Shown here piece by piece: positions 1 to 12,741 of a stretch of DNA of 64,000 bases. A program made the translations under genes and the position numbers. The notes beneath the pieces were generated by a model, which saw only the letters and a program-made list of their open reading frames with translations, was not told the DNA's origin and did no database searches. Every line of letters begins with the position of its first letter. Positions within the stretch are counted from its first letter, which is position 1. This DNA is from Setomelanomma holmii (Eukaryota > Ascomycota > Dothideomycetes > Pleosporales > Phaeosphaeriaceae): positions 140,079 to 204,078 of the forward strand of contig ML978215.1 of assembly GCA_010015745.1 (NCBI GenBank), read 5' to 3'.

Positions 1-1792
1 CGAGCCAAAAGTGGCAAACATACCGTGGTCCGTCGTGCTTCGTGATTTGAATGTCTGTCTCGTTCCAAGCAGGTCGAAATGCCTCGTAGGTTTCCTTGTC
101 GAGAGTTTCGTCCATCCGAATTGCATTCCCACCAACGCTCGAGTCCCAGAATGTGTTGATAGCCATTTGCAGACGATTCGTGAAAAGCTCGTGTCGTAGG
201 TACGAGACATCGACGAAACCTGCTCTGAGATCATCGAGATCGAGCATGGGATTCATGATCCAGCGCTCGACCAATTCGTTGCCCAGTTGACTGTCTTGTG
301 TGGCGCTGATGTCAATGCCAGGCAAGCGGTCGGCCAAGGCTCGGAACATGGCTAGAGGCGTCGTGTCACTCCATATGTCGCTTGGATTTTGGGATGCCTT
401 TCTCATCGCACGGACCCGACAATCATTATCTAAACACGTTACTTTAGACAGAACGATGGCAGGTCTTATGGTGCAGCTGATGGAGATGACGCTCGTCGAG
501 CGAGCGGTGTCGTTGCGCCTGGAGAAGTAGCGGAAGGCGATTTCTCCATCCGTGCTTCCTTGGTTGTCTACCAAGAGATCAAATGAAGGCCCTGTGGCTT
601 TCAAGGACGCCAATTTCGTGTTGTTGGGTGCGAAGTCGCTGTTCCACAGCGTAGAGCCATTGTCTGCAGGCTTGGCGCAGTCCAGGCTCCAATAATGGCT
701 TGTCAAGGCAAATGACGAGTTTCCTGCTCGAGGAACTCCGGCTACTGGTACCCCGAAGACGGAAGTGTAGGACAGCCCTGACGTAGTGGTAATGCCGTGC
801 CAATGCTCACCGGATACCGTTGATGAGCTGGCGTTGAGTGTATCGATATCCGGTATCCTCACGTGCCCGAACAAGTCCATAGGGGTGTCTATGTTGTGCC
901 GCGAGGTAAGCAACGCGGCGACAAACAACGGAGCGAAGAATGGCGACACTGACATGTTCGTCTGCTGGGACCGCAAAGCTGTCTGACTCGAATACAGCTC
1001 CAAGGGGTAATATACAACAGTCGAGCTGACGTCAGTGACCAGTAGTTCAGTCGAAAGGAGTCGCAGCGAAGCTTGACCGCCAAGAGGCGAGAGTAGCCAT
1101 GCAAATAAAATTACTATACTAAGCGTGTCGAAGCGCCTCAGACCGATCAATTTCTCTATTGTCGATGAGACCGATTGACAACCAATGAGGCGCTCTAAAA
1201 CCTGTACCTCGTCAGTGCGGGCTTCGTTGCATTACGGTATCGAACACTGACACCCATGGTCGTTCCCCATTCCGCTCTGTAGTGTCCAATTCGTCGAAGC
1301 AACTTGCCGAGAATGGCTGCATATACGATCGGAAAGATTGTTGGCGAGAACAGAGTGACCGCTTTGACGTTCTCTCCATAGATGGAAGGCGAACGACCAT
1401 GCAAACCCACACAAACACCGGCTATGACTGCAAGTCGTGTTAGCTTCAACCCGTCGGCATCTGACCCTGTACTTACTGAAGAAGAATATTGGGCCGACCG
1501 CTAGAGCGGCATCCACAGCTCCTTGAGCAATGAAATACCGAGAAGACTCGTCTTCTCGCGACAGTGAGCCTAATATTTTCTCTTCATAGTTTGGTACAAT
1601 TGAGGGGCCTCCGTGTAAAGTAGATGTTTCTACGAACGTAGCATCCGAGTATGTACTCTCTGCCACATCTGCTTTATCCACACTAGGCAGAGCCTTGTAC
1701 GCAGTTTCGCTGGGCTGAAGGGTGTGACCCAGCATCGCGGGGAGGTTTCCTTTACGTGCGTCTTGACGTGAAGTCACCATTGGAATCCTCAA
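1..1792 (-). CDS. Fungal membrane-associated protein of unknown function (3' end beyond window)
   Basis: Three exons are inferred: 1792-1477, 1427-1252 and 1201 to beyond base 1. Intron 1 (1428-1476) has a GTAAGT donor and GCTAAC branch; intron 2 (1202-1251) has a GTCAGT donor. The reading frame stays open from 1201 to the window edge, so the C-terminus is missing. After a polar N-terminus of about 100 residues, two hydrophobic segments follow (around 'AALAVGPIFFFIIAGVCVG' and 'FSPTIFPIVYAAILG'), then 'LERLIGCQSVSSTIE' and a third hydrophobic stretch ending 'LLSPLGGQASLR'. The remainder is a long, N-glycosylation-rich region. I recognise the LSPLGGQ-type motif from a common family of large uncharacterised fungal membrane proteins, but I cannot name a function. 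The start at 1792 is the first ATG of the open frame and is uncertain. Confidence 0.72.
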
Positions 1793-3024
1793 AGGGTCGC
1801 AGCATGCCGCTAGCTCGGTAGCGGTGGTTGTAGGATGAAGAGCGCAGTGAGGTAGGCAACACCTTATAAGTCGACGGTGACCAGCTGAGAATGGCGTGTA
1901 TGGCCGACCGGCTGTGAGACCATGGATGCAGTGGCCTCGGAGGCTGCAGCTTGAAAGCGATCCTGCGCTATCGACGAGTGTGATAGGTCGCAGCGAAGTT
2001 GCGCAGCTGAGAAGACCCTAGGCGACTTTCGTCCACATAGTGTGCCTCAGACAAAGCCTAAACACTGAGATCGTCGAATGAAGCAGCAGAATGGTCAGGA
2101 TGTTGAGCATGACTGCACTTCCTGTAGGGAATTTGAGGGCCGAAGTAGATGTTACAGGTACGCCTGTGCTTCTTGCTGGTCTTTGCGATATGGGAGACGT
2201 CCTTGAAGCGACGCAGCGTTGTCGGTACCGCTGCATGCAGCAGGTGTGATCTAGAATCAGCCTCGTGCAAGCCCGCAGCCAAGGACGCTCTCGCGTGGCC
2301 TGGCTTTAGCTTTGGACTCGACGAATTTCGGCCAATGGCAATTAGACTGATGTTGTCGAGTCCTTCTTCGAAAGGGTCTGACTAAGGACTGGGTACAGTC
2401 AGCAATATACCTACTGGGTGAAGGGCCGGGGCTGTGATCATGACCATGGCACAATGAGAAGCAAGGGTAAGATAAGGAGCGCCCACCTCGTACCCCACCC
2501 GAAGATCCTACGACTGCGCCATTTCATACTGCCCGATTCGCCTCAGCAGACGACCGTGCATACGTCGCTGTGCGAGCGACCACTGACGATATGCGGCATT
2601 GATTTACGTTTGTTCCGTTGCCGCATGTGGTCAAGATTATCTTGAGCTGGAAATAGCGTTCACGTTTTCGGATTCGGTGAGTCGGCTCTTCGATATCTTG
2701 AGGTTGACTGGGTTGATGATTGTGATGGCTGGAGTGGGCGCTAAACATTCTCGTGAGGTAGACAGGACAGGCCACTTTAGCGTGCCTTTGGAAAGAGCAC
2801 CCGTGTATCGCGTGGCAGCCCCGCTTGGCTCTCTCTGCAACTGATGCTAACAAAGGTGTTCAAATAAGCAGCGAGAATGATAGGAAATACTAGGTCGTCA
2901 GCGTTGCTAGGTTTTGTAAACAGATTGTAGCAAGAGAGTTAGGTGATAGCTGCTGAATAGTGGATTTATGACAGCCCTATGCTAGGCGCTCGGGGGTACG
3001 TTTTCAAGGTCCATTGCTCCGCTT
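1793..3024. other. Intergenic, no gene seen
   Basis: Short ORFs occur on both strands, but none has intron signals, a recognisable domain or coding-like composition. It probably holds the promoter of the minus-strand gene below 1792 and the 3' region of dcd1. Confidence 0.5.
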
Positions 3025-4180
3025 TCATAATGGTCGCACGAAATAGTCGCCGTCTAGCACATCGCGAACATCGTCAGGCTTGGTCTCTGCACCGTCGTTT
3101 GGAGCTATCTCCAATGAGAGGTCTACTAAGCCCTCCGTAGGCGGAGAGAATTGCCGTAACCGTACGCCACTTTCAGCGAAGATGTTGGCAGTCATAGTAT
3201 CGACCATGTATCCTTGGTTGTAGACCACTTCACTAATGCCAACTTGCGTGATCTTCACGCTACAGGTTAAGCAAGGACAGGTATTGCAATAGAGAGTGGC
3301 GCTGCCTCCGATGCGATCTCGTCCGGCTTCGAGCAAGGCGTTCTCCTCTGCATGGAGACAGAGACAGGTCGAGAGACCAGTGCCGCCTTTAGCTGCGTTG
3401 TTGCAGCGAGGACAGCCGCCTTCGTTGCAGTTCGTCATGCCTCGTGGTGTGCCGTTGTAACCTGTGCTGACCACTCGCTTCTCCCTGACTATGACGCATC
3501 CGACTCTTCGCTTCATACAGTTGCTTCTGTGCGCTGCCAGATCCGCCAGCTGCATGAAGTATTGGTCCCAACTTGGGCGAAGTCGTGCTTCGTTCGTGAG
3601 GTTGAGCGATCGGATCGCGTCGCATAGAGTGGCTATGGATGCCGTTGAATTGAGCAACTTCAGTTGAGCACGCTGGAAGAGCGCACTGAGACCTGTGCCA
3701 GGGGCGAACAGGTGCTCGTCATTGCGCAAGACAAAGTCCTCCAGCGAGGGCGGTGTAAGCTTGTTCTTCGCAAAGCGGTTCGTGAATCTCCTCCATCGCA
3801 CGCTCACGGGCGCATCGACGCTGACAAGCAAGAAGAATGGCCGTCTCAGAAGCGCGTCGACCACTTTGTCATCCCAGATATCTGTTGTTACCCAACGCTC
3901 TCTCCATCTCAGCGTGACGAAGTCGAGGAGAGCATCGACATCGGCGAAGGTGAGCCGCTTGTCGACCGAACCAGAGTCGGTGGATGGCACGTGTGCGTTC
4001 GATGCTGACTTCTCAACAGCTGGCGTTGCTGCGATCCTGGCGAGGCGTATACGCGTAAAGTTGTGCTCCTCGACGAGATATTGAGCGATCGAGGACTTGC
4101 CAGCGCAGATTCCTGGGTCAAGTCAGGCGAGCGCGATGAAGCTTGGTGGTTTTCTTGCCTCCACACAGTCCGACCAGCAT
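3025..4180 (-). CDS. dcd1: Deoxycytidylate (dCMP) deaminase
   Basis: Zinc enzyme converting dCMP to dUMP for thymidylate synthesis. Two exons, 4180-4159 and 4112-3025, give 369 residues. The first exon is only 22 nt and ends in GGAG; the 46 nt intron starts with GC and ends with AG, and splicing creates the P-loop-like 'GGICAGKSSIAQYL' near the N-terminus. That N-terminal nucleotide-binding-like region, followed by a C-terminal deaminase domain, matches the fungal Dcd1 architecture. The catalytic motif is seen as 'HAEENALLEAG' followed by 'CNTCPCLTC' (PCxxC). Extra cysteines in 'CNEGGCPRCNN' fit the second zinc site. The gene is divergent from atg7. Start choice rests on the conserved 'MLVGLCGG' N-terminus. 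Confidence 0.93.
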
Positions 4181-4537
4181 GATTGACGAAAGGTATGTGG
4201 GTGTTGAGAGACTCGTAGTGCAGTGTTTGGGTATCAGTCCCTGGAATCGGGTGAAGCCTAGCGCAAGGGCGGCTGCAGGAACGCGTCTTAGCAAACCCCG
4301 CCACTGGACAAGGGCGATCATGGATGACATAGCGCGGGGGCTGTCGGCGACACCTGAGCTGCCGGCGCCTAAGACATTCACCAGCACGCGTGCCTGGCCT
4401 TGCCACGTGCTCCATCGTTCACGCCCAGATGACTCGAGCGGTTGCCTCTAGATAGCCTCCAGGCGACCTGTACTTCTTCTCTTTTAGTCTTACTGCCCCA
4501 GCATCAAGATACCAAGGAACCCCGCTCACTACTCGCC
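4181..4537. promoter_or_regulatory. Shared dcd1/atg7 intergenic promoter region
   Basis: 357 bp separate the two start codons, so the divergent genes must share this regulatory stretch. No specific binding site could be assigned by eye. Confidence 0.5.
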
Positions 4538-6832
4538 ATGTCCGCCCTCAAGTTCGCGCCATGGCAGAGCGATGTCGATGTACAGTTCTATGCCGCACTT
4601 GCACACATCAAGATCAACCATGACAAGCTCGACGACTCTGCGCGGAAGGTGCTAGGCGTCTATGAGGTGCGACCAGGCGACCACTCTTCGCGTTCCATGC
4701 GCGTCCAGATACACCCAAACGCCCTCACTTCAGATGAGTACGTAGCGTGCACTTTGTTGCTATGTATGTGCTGACATATGTTTCTGTAGCGTTGCGCCAA
4801 CCTACTGCCGCGCCGAAGGCATCATAAAAAACTGCAACACCATCGAGGACTACAAGAACCTTGACCGCGCTGCCATACTCGAACGATGCGCCCAAACTGT
4901 ATGCTTAGGTCACTTCTATGCTGATACTCTGGCTGATACTTAGTAGATCTGGGAAGCGATCCACGACGGCTCCATATACGAATGCCCCTCTCTCCTCTCC
5001 TCCTTCACAGCCATTATTTTCGCGAACCTCAAGAAGTACAAATTCACCTACCACTTTGGCTTTCCTGCGATACAGTCAGATCCACAATGGAAGCAGATAG
5101 GAGATGTGTCACGGCTTCACGCGCGCGAGACGACGTACCTAGTAGATGCAGTGCAGACATGGCGATACAGCTCCGATGTTCGCCAAAGAGGTTTCTTTCT
5201 TGCGAAACGCTTACGAGGCGGAGGTGACCCAGATGAAAGACCGAAAACACCCGTGACACCTTTGGAAGAGTTCGGATACACTTGGGCTATAGGAAGACTC
5301 GAGATGTTTGAGAAGGACTTCTTCGAGGGCGTTGACAAGGAGGATCGCTTCATCTGTTTCGCAGACCCGTCCACCTACGAGACGAACCCCGGATGGCCCT
5401 TGCGGAATTTACTCGTGCTACTACGGCATCGCTGGCATCTAGACGAAGCACAAATCATGTGCTACCGTGACACTCACATGAAGCGAGATCAATCAAATTC
5501 CATCATCCTCAAGCTGCAGGCTGACACCGCAACATCATCGGTCACCACATCTGAAGAAGCAAGCGACCGACCGAGGACGCCAAAGCTACCTAAAGTCACC
5601 GGCTGGGAACGAACAGAAGGTGGCAAGCTCACATCTCGCAACGTTGACTTATCCGAGTACATGGACGAGCGAAAGCTGGCTGATCAAGCAGTGGATCTAA
5701 ACCTGAAACTCATCAAATGGAGGATAGCTCCAGGGATCGACCTAGATGTGATCAAGAATTGCAAATGTCTCCTACTGGGAGCTGGTACGCTGGGAACGTA
5801 TGTTTCACGAACTTTGATGGGTTGGGGTGTGAGGAAGATCACCTTCATCGACAATGCGACAGTCAGCTTCTCGAACCCTGTGCGGCAACCTCTTTTCGAC
5901 TTCAAAGACTGTCTGCAAGGAGGTGCGAAAAAGGCTGAACGTGCTGCTGAGGCTCTGGAAGAGATTTATCCGGGCGTCGATGCCACAGGTCATGTCATGG
6001 AAGTGCCCATGCTAGGGCATCCGATGACCGACGTGCCCAAGACCAAGACGCATTTCGATAAACTTCACCAGCTTATCAATGAGCACGATGTCATCTTCCT
6101 CCTGATGGATACTAGGGAAAGCAGGTGGCTTCCGACTGTCATGGGCAAGTCAGCTGGGAAGATTGTCCTCAATGCTGCCCTGGGCTTTGACACCTACGTA
6201 GTTATGCGACACGGTCTGAAGAAGACGCAAGAGGGTGAGGTCGAGTTAGGATGCTACTTCTGCAACGATGTTGTAGCGCCAGCAGATGTAAGAGCTCCCA
6301 TGACGCTACTGAAGTATAGCGCTGACAAGTCGTGCAGTCTCTCAGCAATGCTACCCTCGACCAACAATGTACCGTCACTCGCCCCGGCGTAGCACCCCTA
6401 GCATCATCTCTCCTAGTCGAACTCCTTGTCTCCATCCTTCAACACCCCTCGAAAGCCCGTGCACCAACCGGCATCACTCCACCTCAATCACAACATGCGC
6501 CCCCAAAGCCTGCACACCCATCATTACCAGCGCCGTTCCAGCATCCACTCGGTACGATACCCCACACCATTCGTGGCTACCTGAACACCTTCAGCAACAT
6601 CCAAGTCGAAGGCACACCATACGATTGCTGCTCAGCATGCAGCGACAAGGTCATTGCGGCCTACGAAGCCGATCCGTGGGGATTTGTGCAGAAAGCGCTT
6701 AACGAGAAAGGATGGGTCGAGGAGATGAGTGGACTAGCAGAGGTGCAGCGACAAGCAGATGCGGCGCTTGCGGATATCGAGTTCGACGAGGAGGATGAAG
6801 GTGGACTGGATGATGAGGGCGAGATGTTGTAG
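4538..6832 (+). CDS. atg7: Autophagy E1-like activating enzyme Atg7
   Basis: Activates the ubiquitin-like proteins Atg8 and Atg12 for conjugation during autophagosome formation. Exons 4538-4737, 4790-4898, 4947-6287 and 6338-6832 give 714 residues, close to the usual size. The N-terminal half ('[20 protein letters not shown]') is the Atg7 N-domain that recruits Atg3/Atg10. The adenylation domain has the nucleotide-binding '[14 protein letters not shown]' near residue 378 and the '[16 protein letters not shown]' segment. The last intron (6288-6337) must be removed to bring in '[11 protein letters not shown]', whose Cys (about residue 561) is the thioester-forming residue. The C-terminus is acidic ('FDEEDEGG'), as in other Atg7 proteins. 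Introns are 50-53 nt with usual donors and a CTGAC branch in the last one. Confidence 0.97.
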
Positions 6833-8249
6833 TGCTTTGGATGGATTGGTGTCTTGGTGTTCGGGGTAAGAGGTCTGGATATACAAGGACACATGCTCGT
6901 CTGCTTTCCCTATCCGTTAAGCGGCCGGGTTCCGTCATCCTTGTTGTCATCATCAGTATCGCAGCCACTATCAATATACTTCAGTACATTATTGAGCCAA
7001 AAGTGCAAGCTGAGTGATCTTTTAATCCCTTGCGCTGACAATTGTGCGAACAGCACGCTCCATTTCTTGACGAGGGAGCGAGGAACCATTCAACTCACTT
7101 TCACTCGACAGTCGATCACACGAACCACGTCCACATTCTCCACGCGGGCTTTCACTCTACTGCGATCCACACATCTACAAAAGTTTCCTCTTTAGGCAAG
7201 TACGTACCAAGTTCGCAACGAGCAGCCTAGAGGTCGTCGACATATTTTTCCTCAATTCTTCTGAACAGAAAGTGACTCTGAGCAGCTCCAGGCTGGTATC
7301 CTTCCTACGGCAATCGACACTTCAAGACTGTACCTTCCTGATTAGGCAAGTTGAACGCTCGAGGTGAAAGGAAAGCCTGGATGTTATCAGTGTGCTTTCA
7401 CCTAAACACATGTCTACCGAAAATGAGCTCACATCTTCTGGATGGGAGCAGAATGGGAGCAGTAATCGAGATTTCTACTCTGTCCCTTTCTGATTAGGAA
7501 GATCGAAATTTGGTAGTGAAAGCAAAGTTTAAACGTTCTCAGTGACATCAAAGCTATAATTCCGTTCAATCACGTCGGTCTGACGGAGCCATGGAGTCAC
7601 ACGTTAAATGTACAGTCATCGACACTTCGTTGGTGTGCTTTCCTAATCAGGCATGTTCAATGCTATATAGTGAACGCAAGATCGGAAAGTCTCGATGACG
7701 TTATAGTCTCAGTCTAATCAATTCACTCTAGCCACAATGACGAGGTCATGTAATCACTCAAATACGCAATAATCAACGGCTTGGCTGACTTACCTGATCA
7801 GGCGAGTTCAAGCTGGCGAGGTGAAAGAGCTTCAAGTAGGCCTTCGGTGCATGATCATCTTAACCCTTCGTTCAATGCCACGGCATCGTCGCGCAGCAGG
7901 CTTGTTCTCACTCTGCAGTCATCGACAGTATCATGGGTTCTTTCCTGATGTGGTAACTTCGAACGGACGGTGAGAATCGCATGCGCGGTGCGTTGTGCTG
8001 AACTTTTCTACTGCCAGCTAATTCTTCATTGAGTCAATCTCAATACCTGCAACTCATGGGCTTTTTATAAATACGTAATTGAATGAAGGCCCCCTAGACC
8101 TTCAAGGCCTGATGCATCCCAATTGAATGGTCGTTGCCATCGTCGTAATGTGACTATCTACCCGTATCTCGTACCAGTCATCATGAGCTATCACGAGCCA
8201 AAGGTATACAAAAGCAGCGTGAATAGCCAGAACAACGACACTATCGTCG
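6833..8249. other. 1.4 kb spacer between atg7 and hst2
   Basis: No gene is supported here. The 3' UTRs of both convergent genes lie at the edges. The centre, about 7150-8000, is a diverged tandem repeat described separately. Confidence 0.6.
7150..8005. repeat. Degenerate ~151 bp tandem repeat, six copies
   Basis: A recurring core of the form TTTCCTGATTAGGCAAGTT appears, in diverged form, starting at about 7184, 7334, 7487, 7639, 7790 and 7940. The steps are 150, 153, 152, 151 and 150 bp. In most copies the core is preceded by a variant of 'CAGTCATCGACACTTC' and followed by a variant of 'GAACGCTCGAGGTGAAAG'. A second weaker shared block ('GTTCAATCACG' type) lies in the second half of the unit in at least two copies. 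The period is not a multiple of three and stops interrupt every frame, so this is not a protein repeat. Copies are too diverged to be a recent expansion. Confidence 0.75.
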
Positions 8250-9522
<1,273 letters not shown>

Positions 9523-10020
9523 CCTGAATGCTCGGCCTCGACCTTTGCCTTTGGCCTTATCTTTCCTTCGACCCTTCTCTGAATCGCGCCAGGGTCTCTC
9601 TTGCGCCAACTGCTGGCGGTGCGCTTTGTGTTTGCGTCCTATCTTGAGCGAGTGTGTCGGGTAAATAGGAAAGCGATAGGAAATGGCTGCTGCGACAAAC
9701 TGACGTGGTCGTGTCACTGGGCGAGTGGTGAATATGCTAGGCAACGTTGAACATGCTCGCGACTACCCCACGCCTCGAGTAAATTCGGAAGTCCGATCAG
9801 GCTGCGTCATGCCAAGGCGCTAAAGTTTTACCAATAGGAGTCGGTGGACGTCCTCCAGCGCTCTGGCAACCGACGCAATCCAGTTGAACATAACGACCAT
9901 ACTCGCGTCTATTACATTCATGATACCACAAAGCAAGCTTGTGTGTATTGCATAACTGACAGTCTCTGCAGTATTATATTAATCGTATATACATGCTACA
10001 TGTGTACACTAGAGAGACAC
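9523..10020. other. Intergenic, no gene seen
   Basis: 498 bp upstream of hst2 presumably include its promoter. Only short, non-conserved ORFs are present. Confidence 0.45.
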
Positions 10021-10023
10021 TAC

Positions 10024-10326
10024 ATGGCTGTGTCGACACGATCGTTCGCCGACCTGGTCGACTCTGTCAGCAGCCTGGTAACCGAGCTCATTGCTGCATC
10101 CCCGATAGCCCAACAGGAGCATATCGTCAGCTGACAAGAGGAGCTATGTAAGGCTACCGCGGCGATGATGGGGCAGGATGATGGCTTACTACCGGATGCT
10201 CTTGCAAAACCTGCACATGGTGTGACGCATCAGAACACGGTTACTTTCTCGGGATAGAACAACAACAGTTTCAATCAGGGTGTTAATTATGGTACTCAAC
10301 ACATGAGCGGAAGCTTTCGCATGTAG
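10024..10326 (+). pseudogene. Broken reading frame ending in an amyloid-motif-like tail
   Basis: One continuous frame of 101 codons from ATG 10024 to TAG 10324 is interrupted by TGA at 10132 and by a TAG just before 'NNNSFNQGVNYGTQHMSG'. The upstream part ('FADLVDSVSSLVTELIAAS') is amphipathic and helix-like. The terminal ~25 residues, rich in N, Q, G and S and ending directly in a stop codon, resemble the short C-terminal amyloid-signalling motifs found on fungal HeLo/NLR-type death proteins. That resemblance is by eye only. The position next to a decayed HET gene fits a remnant of the same type of incompatibility locus. Confidence 0.35.
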
Positions 10327-10638
10327 ATTGCAGGTCAGGGACCGGCTATTTTCCTTTTTGTATGAGCCCAAGATTAGCGTGGGTGCTGTACTGACACAGC
10401 AGGTGTATGTCAGGAGGGAAGAAGTGTTGCGAAGTAGTACATGAATGGTAGCTGCGAGTGTGCACGTTTGATACGAGACTTCGAAGGATAGGCGGTGCCA
10501 TGCGGTACCGATTCCGTATAGCAGTGTGGGTTTGAAGGTCTCGAGCCATTTAAAATACGTGCAATGGATCAACTATGGATCAGCTGCTCCTGATCCCAGT
10601 AGAGCGAAATCTCGTTACAGCAGACCTGTCATTGTGTC

Positions 10639-12741
10639 TCACATTATTGTAATGACTTGCTGCTCAAAGTCGTCGGGGTCGAAGTCCGCGAACTCGTGGC
10701 ACATTTCCCTCTCCGCTTTAGTACAAAATGGTCCCCAGAGGTGTTCAAACACTCCCACCCTCTTGAAAGTGTCCTTAGTCTCAGGGACTCTCTCCAATAT
10801 GAGCCCGGTGCATTTCGTAACGCGGTTAATTCGTGTTTGACCAGATATCGTAGTGACAGGAATCATGTAGGAGAGAAATCGGATCAGGAGCAGATGAACA
10901 TCGCTAGTCGCCGTTTCGTTACAAATATGGTGGTCTGAGTCGTACAAGTCCTCACGTTTGCCAGGTGTCGTCGTTGTCTGAGAGCTGCGTCGTAAATGAC
11001 TGGAAAGCTTCAAATGACTGCTCACAATTGGCCCCATCTTGTTGTTCGCTTCCGGAGTGACTGATGCCTCGACTACCGTGACAAGGTCTTCTTCCCCGCG
11101 CAGAAAATCTACCTCGTCTTCCAGTGAGGCCCAAGACCATGAGAGTGCTGGACCAGGTTAGTGGAGCTCTTCGAGGATTTTGATCTAGGGAACTTTCATA
11201 CCGCGATATGATGAAGGACGATGGCGTGCGGGGCTTGTTATCGGCCTCCACATAAGTCCCTGTGGCAAGTTGCTGCGCCAAAGACCGGCCAGATACACAT
11301 CCTCAAGCACTTCGCCGAACTTTCGTGCCAATTCCGATATTGCAGGAAGCTTGTCTTGCTCAAAGGTCAACTTGCAAGCTGTGTATCTCTCAACAAGATC
11401 AAACCAATAAAGGTGGATCCGATCCTGCTATTTCGAGCATGTACCGCAGGACTCCAATGTGTATGTTGCTCTAGAGAGATTCCTGCAAGCATCCGGTCGA
11501 GCTTGAAAGGAACAACTATACCCCACCTGAGAGTGAACGGATCCCAATGGTTACTTGTAGGAACACCGTGAGGGAATAATTCGTTAGCAAGCACTTCTGA
11601 ACACTCCCAACTCAAATGATATCCAAAGTGGACGATTCGTGAGCGCAGAAGTCGTTCTTGGAGCACCCAGCCGCGCTTCATTAGATCTTGGTCCATCAGT
11701 TGCAATTGCCAGCTCTCCAAAAGCCCATAGCATTCGTCTCGGTAGGCTTGGCGCTCGACAACCACGGGGATCGCTATATCTTGTGATGTGTTACTCGGAG
11801 GATACAGCTGCAACCGCACTGAAGTTGCAGAATGCGTAACGATAGATATCGCCCATGTTTTCTATCTCCCTGGCGCAATCAGCTTTGTCATCTTGGACAA
11901 AACATACCGCATCTATCCATAGGTATCCAATGTTTAAATTGTGACATATGTCAATTGCGTCCCAGATTACCGCTGGTAGCAACGCTCTGTCGATGTGGCG
12001 CCTGTAACTTCTGCGATTCGATCGTAGAAGTTTTGGCATCGAGTGATCGTCCCAGCGGTGGCTCAATGTTGCGTATGCGGGCTGACGCCGGTAAAACTCA
12101 TGGTTGAGCACAATATAAGGTCGGTCAGGTGTGCGCACATCGATCAACAGGTGTGGAAACCGGTGGATGCTAATCGTCTCAGGGGGCTGGCAACAAATAG
12201 TGTGACCGTAGAGACACATATCTAACCACTTCTTGATCATGCTGAAGCTCCGTCCTTCTGCTGATTGGAAGGACTGATTTGTGGTATTAACAGCCCACGT
12301 GGATGCTGATGGAAAGATATGCGACAAGTGGTCAGGCAGCTTTCCATAGGACGTTCCGCGAATTCTGGGTTCTTGTGTTCCGGCACGAGGTCACAACATA
12401 ATTCTAAACCCACGGTCATCTTCGACAGAAGGGTGCGTGTGATCAAGGTATAGAAACTGGTGTATAGGTCGCTCTGTGGCAATGGACCGCTTGTACCGAG
12501 CACAGCCATTCTTCTCGAATAGTTGAAGTAGCGACAATCTCGACAACGTGCCATCGTGTGGTATATCCTTTTGTGGTAGTGATTGCATATAGTTCCATTG
12601 CGGGACACAGATAGGACATTTGGCTATCGCGGCCTCGCGGACTTTCTCGACGAGTGCATCAACGAAAGTGACCTCGGTCCGTGCGTATGTCTTTCTCAGT
12701 AGCTCCCCATGGTCGGATGAGCAAAGCTCTACACTATACAC
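10639..12741 (-). pseudogene. Decayed HET-domain (heterokaryon incompatibility) gene
   Basis: HET domains trigger cell death after fusion of unlike hyphae. Translating the minus strand gives an N-terminal Cys-rich segment ('AAIAKCPICVPQWNYM'), then the HET core: 'QPAYATLSHRWDDHSMPKL', 'IGYLWIDAVCFVQDD', 'REIENMGDIYRYAF', 'KRGWVLQERLL', and finally 'LPAISELARKFGEVL' and 'LSWSWASLEDEVDF'. One real intron remains (11148-11201, donor GTATGA). The gene is broken: an in-frame TGA at 12391-12393, a frame change with TAA near 11791-11810, and another frame change near 11410-11430. None of the last two can be repaired by an intron of normal size (only 20-26 nt would be available). The gene is therefore probably inactive. 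Confidence 0.85.

Noticed and set aside
11410..11430. 20 nt GT-AG stretch as an intron in the first HET gene
   Set aside because: Far shorter than any intron in this window (40-279 nt), so treated as a frameshift.
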